Below are positions 4,775 to 8,101 of a DNA stretch of 8,101 nucleotides, piece by piece. The notes beneath the pieces are model-generated. The model had not been told where the DNA came from, made no database searches, and was given only the letters and a program-made list of their open reading frames with translations. Numbering within the stretch: the stretch's first letter is position 1; each line of letters starts with the position of its first letter. The position numbers and the translations under genes were made by a program. The stretch is from Chloroflexota bacterium. Lineage in GTDB: Bacteria > Chloroflexota > Limnocylindria > Limnocylindrales > CSP1-4. The stretch is taken from the NCBI GenBank assembly GCA_021802185.1, contig JAKAAV010000081.1, positions 1-8,101 of the forward strand, read 5' to 3'.

Positions 4775-5851
4775 TCACGCCCCGGTCGCAGCGGCGTCGC
4801 GGGCCGTGACAGCGAGCCGCATCCGGACGAGCGGCAGGCAGCCGATCAGCGCGACGTCGTCGCCGAGCGCAGCGGGCACGATGCGCACGCGCCGGGCGGG
4901 GGTCCTGAACGCCACGGACCGGACTGCCTCACGCGCCGGATCGAGCAGCCGATCGCCCTGCCCGCGCGCGACCGACCCGCCGACCACGACGAGCGTCGGG
5001 TCGAAGACGTCGACGATCGTGACCATGGCGGCCGCGAACGCCCGCCGGGCGTGCGCCATGATCGCCGCGGCCTCGCGGTCGCCGGCCTCCTCGGCGACCG
5101 CGACGTCGACCGCCGACAGCTGCTCGATCCCCTCGCGATCCGCCGTCGCCGCGAGGAGCCCGGCCGCCCCGGCGCGGACCGCCTCCCGCGCCGCCCGCGC
5201 GATCCCCGATCCGGACGCGATCCCCTCGAGATGCCCGCGAGCCCCGCAGCCGCACGCCTGCCCGTCGAGCTCGACCAGAAGGTGGCCGAGCTCCCCGGCG
5301 GTGCCATCGGGCCCGTGCAGCAGCTCACCGGCGGCGAGGATCGCGCCGCCGATCCCGGTCGAGACCGTCAGGTAGACGACGTCCGGGACGTCGCGCGCGG
5401 TCCCGAAGGCGTGCTCCCCGAGCAGCGCGACGTTCGTGTCGCGGTCGAGGAACACGGGCAGGCCGAGCCGGCGCGAGAGCTCGGCGGAGACGGGCACGTC
5501 CCGGAACGACGGGTGCGCGTTCGGCGGGTCGACGATGACGCCCGCGACGGGGTCGAGCGGGCCGATCGCCGAGATCCCGATCGCGAACGGCGGCAGCACA
5601 CGCGAGAGACGGCCGCCGCCCGGCGCCCTTCCCTCCCCCACCCGCGGCGCGGCATCCGCCTCACCGCGGACGGCCCGCAGCAATCCCTCCGCCGTGTCGA
5701 GGACGGCGGCCGGACCGCGCTCCGTGGCGGTCCTCGCCTCGGCGCGCGCGAGGAGCGTGCCGTCCGGCCCGACGAGCGCGGCGCGCAGCCGGCTGGCTCC
5801 GAGATCGAGCGCGAGCACGGGAGCCTGGTCCATCACGGGAGCCGGGTCCAT
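4775..5851 (-). CDS. ROK-family sugar kinase (glucokinase-like)
   Basis: 358 residues from ATG 5851; ROK kinases phosphorylate sugars such as glucose, fructose, N-acetylglucosamine or N-acetylmannosamine with ATP in the cytoplasm. There is no helix-turn-helix N-terminus, so this is the kinase and not the repressor branch. Motifs are phosphate-1 LALDLGASRLRAAL (13-26), DRDTNVALLGE (136-146) with D138 as the expected catalytic base, phosphate-2 TVSTGIGGAIL (162-172), ExGH as E187-H190, and the zinc motif C200-G-C202-G-A-R-G-H207-L-E209. In the ROK consensus CxCGxxGCxE the third ligand is Cys; here it is His. Residues about 67-87 are a Gly/Arg-rich insertion. The open frame extends 97 codons upstream into the ftsH end, but that part is low-complexity. 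A second ATG at 5833 is possible. The start at 5851 is favoured by a -10 box 6 nt upstream. Substrate not assignable. Confidence 0.88.
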   Translation of the reverse strand: MDPAPVMDQAPVLALDLGASRLRAALVGPDGTLLARAEARTATERGPAAVLDTAEGLLRAVRGEADAAPRVGEGRAPGGGRLSRVLPPFAIGISAIGPLDPVAGVIVDPPNAHPSFRDVPVSAELSRRLGLPVFLDRDTNVALLGEHAFGTARDVPDVVYLTVSTGIGGAILAAGELLHGPDGTAGELGHLLVELDGQACGCGARGHLEGIASGSGIARAAREAVRAGAAGLLAATADREGIEQLSAVDVAVAEEAGDREAAAIMAHARRAFAAAMVTIVDVFDPTLVVVGGSVARGQGDRLLDPAREAVRSVAFRTPARRVRIVPAALGDDVALIGCLPLVRMRLAVTARDAAATGA

Positions 5852-5852
5852 T

Positions 5853-5880
5853 CGGCAATTATCGGCCGCGTCGATTGCCG
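5853..5880. repeat. 7-bp inverted repeat around the ROK promoter
   Basis: CGGCAAT (5853-5859) and ATTGCCG (5874-5880) are perfect inverted arms separated by 14 bp, 21 bp centre to centre. The proximal arm overlaps the -10 box and the distal arm lies upstream of it, so this is a candidate operator for a dimeric repressor. Confidence 0.4.
5858..5863 (-). promoter_or_regulatory. -10 box of a leaderless promoter for the ROK-marP unit
   Basis: GATAAT on the minus strand, then 6 nt (TGCCGA), then ATG 5851. It sits between a terminator-like hairpin behind ftsH and the ROK gene, so the kinase and the MarP-like protease can be transcribed independently of ftsH. No Shine-Dalgarno site. Confidence 0.55.
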
Positions 5881-5883
5881 GGT

Positions 5884-5907
5884 GCGGCGCCCATGCGCGG
5901 GCGCCGC
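5884..5907 (-). terminator. Hairpin immediately downstream of ftsH
   Basis: GCGGCGCCC (5884-5892) and GGGCGCCGC (5899-5907) form a perfect 9-bp stem with a 6-nt loop, starting 9 nt after the ftsH stop codon. Followed at once by the ROK promoter. No U-run, but the position suits termination. Confidence 0.5.
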
Positions 5908-5916
5908 GGCGCGCGG

Positions 5917-8076
5917 TCAGATGTCGGCGTCGGGCCGGCTCTGGCGGGGAAGGTGGCGGAGCAGCGCCGCGGGGACCCAGGCGAGCGTCGGCACCCGGCG
6001 TGGGGTGTGCGGGCGCGGACGCGCGAGGTCGCGAGGCCGCTCTGCGGGCGGGGCGGGCGGCAGCGGTGGCATGGGGACGGGGACCTGGCGGCGCGCGCCG
6101 ACCTCCTCCCACGCCCGCGGGCGCGCCGTGGTCGGGCGCCACTCGGACGTATCCGACGGCAGCAGCCGGCCCTCGAACACCGCGGCGAACGTCTCGCCGT
6201 CGATCCGCTCGTGCTCGACGAGATACGCCGCCACCCGTCGCAGGCGCGGCATCTCCCGGACGAGCGTCCGCCGGGCCTCCGCGTACGCGTCATCGAGGAT
6301 CGCGGCGATCGCGCGCGCCATCGCCGCCGTCACTTCGGTCGGCAGCGACGCGCCGTCCTGCACGACCCGGAACGACATCGAGCCGCGTCCGGAAACGCCG
6401 GCATCGCTGGCTTCGGGATCGGCGCCCATGCCCCACCGCGTGACCATCTGCGTCGCGAGCCGGTCGGCCTTCTCGAAGTCGTTCGACGCGCCGCCGGTGA
6501 CCTCCTCGAACAGCAGCTCCTCGGCCGCGCGGCCGCCCATCAGCGCGACGAGCGTCGCACGGAGGTCCGATTCGGACGGCAGGTCGTTGTCCTCCTGCGA
6601 GCTGACGGTGACGCCCAGCGCCTCGCCGTGCGCGAACAGGCTGATCTCCTCGACCCGGCGCTTCTCGCCCCACACGCGCCCGCAGATCGCGTGCCCGGCC
6701 TCGTGCGCGGCAATGATCGCGCGCTCGCGCTCGTCCATCGACCGCACCCGGCTCGTCCCGACGGCGACCTTGAGCCAGCCGTCGCGGACGTCCGAGGGTG
6801 ACACCGACTCCCCGGCACGCCGCGCGGCAAGGATGGCCGCCTCGTTGAGCACGTCGGCGAGCTCGGCACCGGAGAAGCCCGCGCTGCGCCGCGCGAGGTT
6901 CTCCAGGTCGACGTCGCCCTCGAGCGGCTTGTTGCGCGCGTGAACCGCGAGGATCGCACGCCGCGCGACAACGTCGGGAAGCCCGACGTGGATCTTTCGC
7001 GTGAAGCGACCCGGTCGCAGCACCGCCGGGTCGAGCGTGTCGTGCCGGTTGGTGGCGGCCATGACGACGAGCTGATCCGTGGTCCCGAAGCCGTCCATCT
7101 CGACGAGCAGCTGGTTGAGCGTCTGCTCGCGTTCCTCGTGGCTGTTGATGCCGCCGCGCGCCTTCGCGAGTGCATCGAACTCGTCGATGAACAGCACGGC
7201 ACGGCCGTACCGGCGAGCGTGAGAGAACAGCTCGCGGACGCGGCTGGCGCCCACCCCCACGAACTTCTCCACGAACTGGGACCCCGACGCCGCGAGGAAC
7301 GGCACGCCCGCCTCGGTCGCGACCGCCCGCGCGAGCATCGTCTTGCCCGTCCCGGGCGGTCCCCAGAGCAGCACGCCCCGGGGGCTCGTCGCGCCCAGCC
7401 GCGCGAACCGCGCCGGGTCGCGCAGGAACTCGATCGTCTCGACCAGCTCGACCTTCGCTTCTTCGCACCCGGCGACGTCATCGAGCCGGACGCCACGAGC
7501 CGGTTCGCCCTGCGCGGGGCCTGGCACGATGGCGGTGAAGGTCGTCCGCGAGCGATCGCCCCGGACGCGGCCCCGCGCCCAGCGGTGGACGGCGATCGCG
7601 ATCATCGACACGAGCCCGACGAGCAGCAGGACCATGAGGATCATCGAAGCCGGACCCGTGTCCCCCGACGTGTCCGAAGCGGTCACCCCCGTCCCGGCCA
7701 GCGACGCGGCGTCGATCGTCAGCAGGGATCCGTAACCCATCGTCGAGAGCGTCCGGACCGCGTCGGCCGCCGACACGCTGAGCAGCACCGTCACCTGGGA
7801 ACCGTCACGTTCGGTCGCAACGAGGTTGTCCGCGGAGGCCGGGTCCGTGCCGATCGACGTGAGGTCACCGGCTCGCGCGTGGTCGACGAGCTGGGACAGC
7901 GTCCACGTCGCGGGCTCGCCGGACGCGGCGGGAGCGAGCCCGTTCGGCGATGGCGCCGCCGTGATCGCGACGACGAACACGCCGACGAGCACGGCAGCGC
8001 CCACGAGGCCGAGGGCCACGATCCGCGGCCGGCGATCGAGAAGGCCCATCAGGCCGTGCGGGGAGCGAGGACGCAT
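5917..8076 (-). CDS. ftsH: ATP-dependent zinc metalloprotease FtsH
   Basis: 719 residues from ATG 8076. FtsH is a hexameric membrane AAA+ protease that extracts and degrades membrane and short-lived cytosolic proteins. Order: membrane segment 1 about 18-40, extracytoplasmic domain about 41-143, membrane segment 2 about 144-164, AAA domain about 195-440 with Walker A GPPGTGKT (239-246), pore loop FVGVGA (272-277), Walker B VLFIDEF (294-300) and second region of homology (342-360, arginines 354 and 357). The peptidase follows, with HEAGH (458-462) and the third zinc ligand D533 in [10 protein letters not shown]. Residues about 640-719 are a Pro/Arg-rich tail, making the protein longer than the usual 610-650. 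The frame also opens to a GTG at 8100, but a -10 box falls inside that extension and a normal FtsH N-terminus begins at ATG 8076. All catalytic residues are intact. Confidence 0.96.
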   Translation of the reverse strand: MRPRSPHGLMGLLDRRPRIVALGLVGAAVLVGVFVVAITAAPSPNGLAPAASGEPATWTLSQLVDHARAGDLTSIGTDPASADNLVATERDGSQVTVLLSVSAADAVRTLSTMGYGSLLTIDAASLAGTGVTASDTSGDTGPASMILMVLLLVGLVSMIAIAVHRWARGRVRGDRSRTTFTAIVPGPAQGEPARGVRLDDVAGCEEAKVELVETIEFLRDPARFARLGATSPRGVLLWGPPGTGKTMLARAVATEAGVPFLAASGSQFVEKFVGVGASRVRELFSHARRYGRAVLFIDEFDALAKARGGINSHEEREQTLNQLLVEMDGFGTTDQLVVMAATNRHDTLDPAVLRPGRFTRKIHVGLPDVVARRAILAVHARNKPLEGDVDLENLARRSAGFSGAELADVLNEAAILAARRAGESVSPSDVRDGWLKVAVGTSRVRSMDERERAIIAAHEAGHAICGRVWGEKRRVEEISLFAHGEALGVTVSSQEDNDLPSESDLRATLVALMGGRAAEELLFEEVTGGASNDFEKADRLATQMVTRWGMGADPEASDAGVSGRGSMSFRVVQDGASLPTEVTAAMARAIAAILDDAYAEARRTLVREMPRLRRVAAYLVEHERIDGETFAAVFEGRLLPSDTSEWRPTTARPRAWEEVGARRQVPVPMPPLPPAPPAERPRDLARPRPHTPRRVPTLAWVPAALLRHLPRQSRPDADI

Positions 8077-8085
8077 GATCGACCG

Positions 8086-8091
8086 AGCGTA
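8086..8091 (-). promoter_or_regulatory. Possible -10 box of ftsH
   Basis: TACGCT on the minus strand, 9 nt before ATG 8076, predicting a leader of only about 2-3 nt. No Shine-Dalgarno site is present. The -35 region is beyond the window edge. Confidence 0.35.
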
Positions 8092-8101
8092 CCGGCGCAC
8101 C

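Noticed and set aside
5852..6142. N-terminal extension of the ROK frame to 6142
   Set aside because: The added 97 residues are Ala/Arg/Pro low-complexity, overlap the ftsH coding end and cross a hairpin and promoter; the ROK fold starts at 5851.
4466..6943. 825-residue plus-strand open frame
   Set aside because: It runs antisense through the ends of the MarP-like, ROK and ftsH genes. Composition is Ser/Arg/Ala-rich with no domains; it is a shadow of three well-supported genes.

Overview
The window is chromosomal DNA from a very GC-rich bacterium, with no mobile elements, RNA genes or CRISPR. The content is a membrane FtsH protease, a MarP-like CvpA/trypsin membrane protease, a ROK sugar kinase, a long-type LOG protein, a 7Fe ferredoxin, a YHS metal-binding protein and a BtuF-like binding protein. 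Together with promoters that place the -10 box right against the start codon, this fits a high-GC Actinomycetota-like or Chloroflexota/Dormibacterota-like lineage. I cannot place it more precisely from the sequence.

Left part (1-2300, minus strand). From upstream to downstream there are four small genes, each apparently a separate transcription unit. They are a 63-residue YHS protein (2239-2048), an unrecognised single-membrane-segment protein with five tandem GRRW repeats (1813-1433), a 7Fe ferredoxin (1242-955), and the first 246 codons of a BtuF-like protein (740 to the window edge). Two genes have convincing Shine-Dalgarno sites close to the start and the GRRW gene has one at 9 nt; the BtuF-like gene looks leaderless. 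The spacers hold hairpins and several short direct repeats.

Centre (2240-3561). A 446-bp non-coding divergent region carries the YHS promoter, a minisatellite built on TCGCGGTC, and the leaderless promoter of a LOG-family protein (2686-3480, plus). That gene converges on the MarP-like gene across an 81-bp spacer containing a GC hairpin.

Right part (3562-8101, minus strand). ftsH (8076-5917) ends in a hairpin. A new leaderless promoter then drives a ROK kinase (5851-4775), followed after 16 nt by the MarP-like protease (4758-3562), so these two probably form an operon. FtsH and the MarP-like protein both act in membrane/envelope proteolysis.

The two points most worth following are the GRRW-repeat protein, whose repeats are conserved in amino acids but not in codons, and the recurring leaderless architecture (-10 hexamer, exactly 6 nt, ATG) at three genes.
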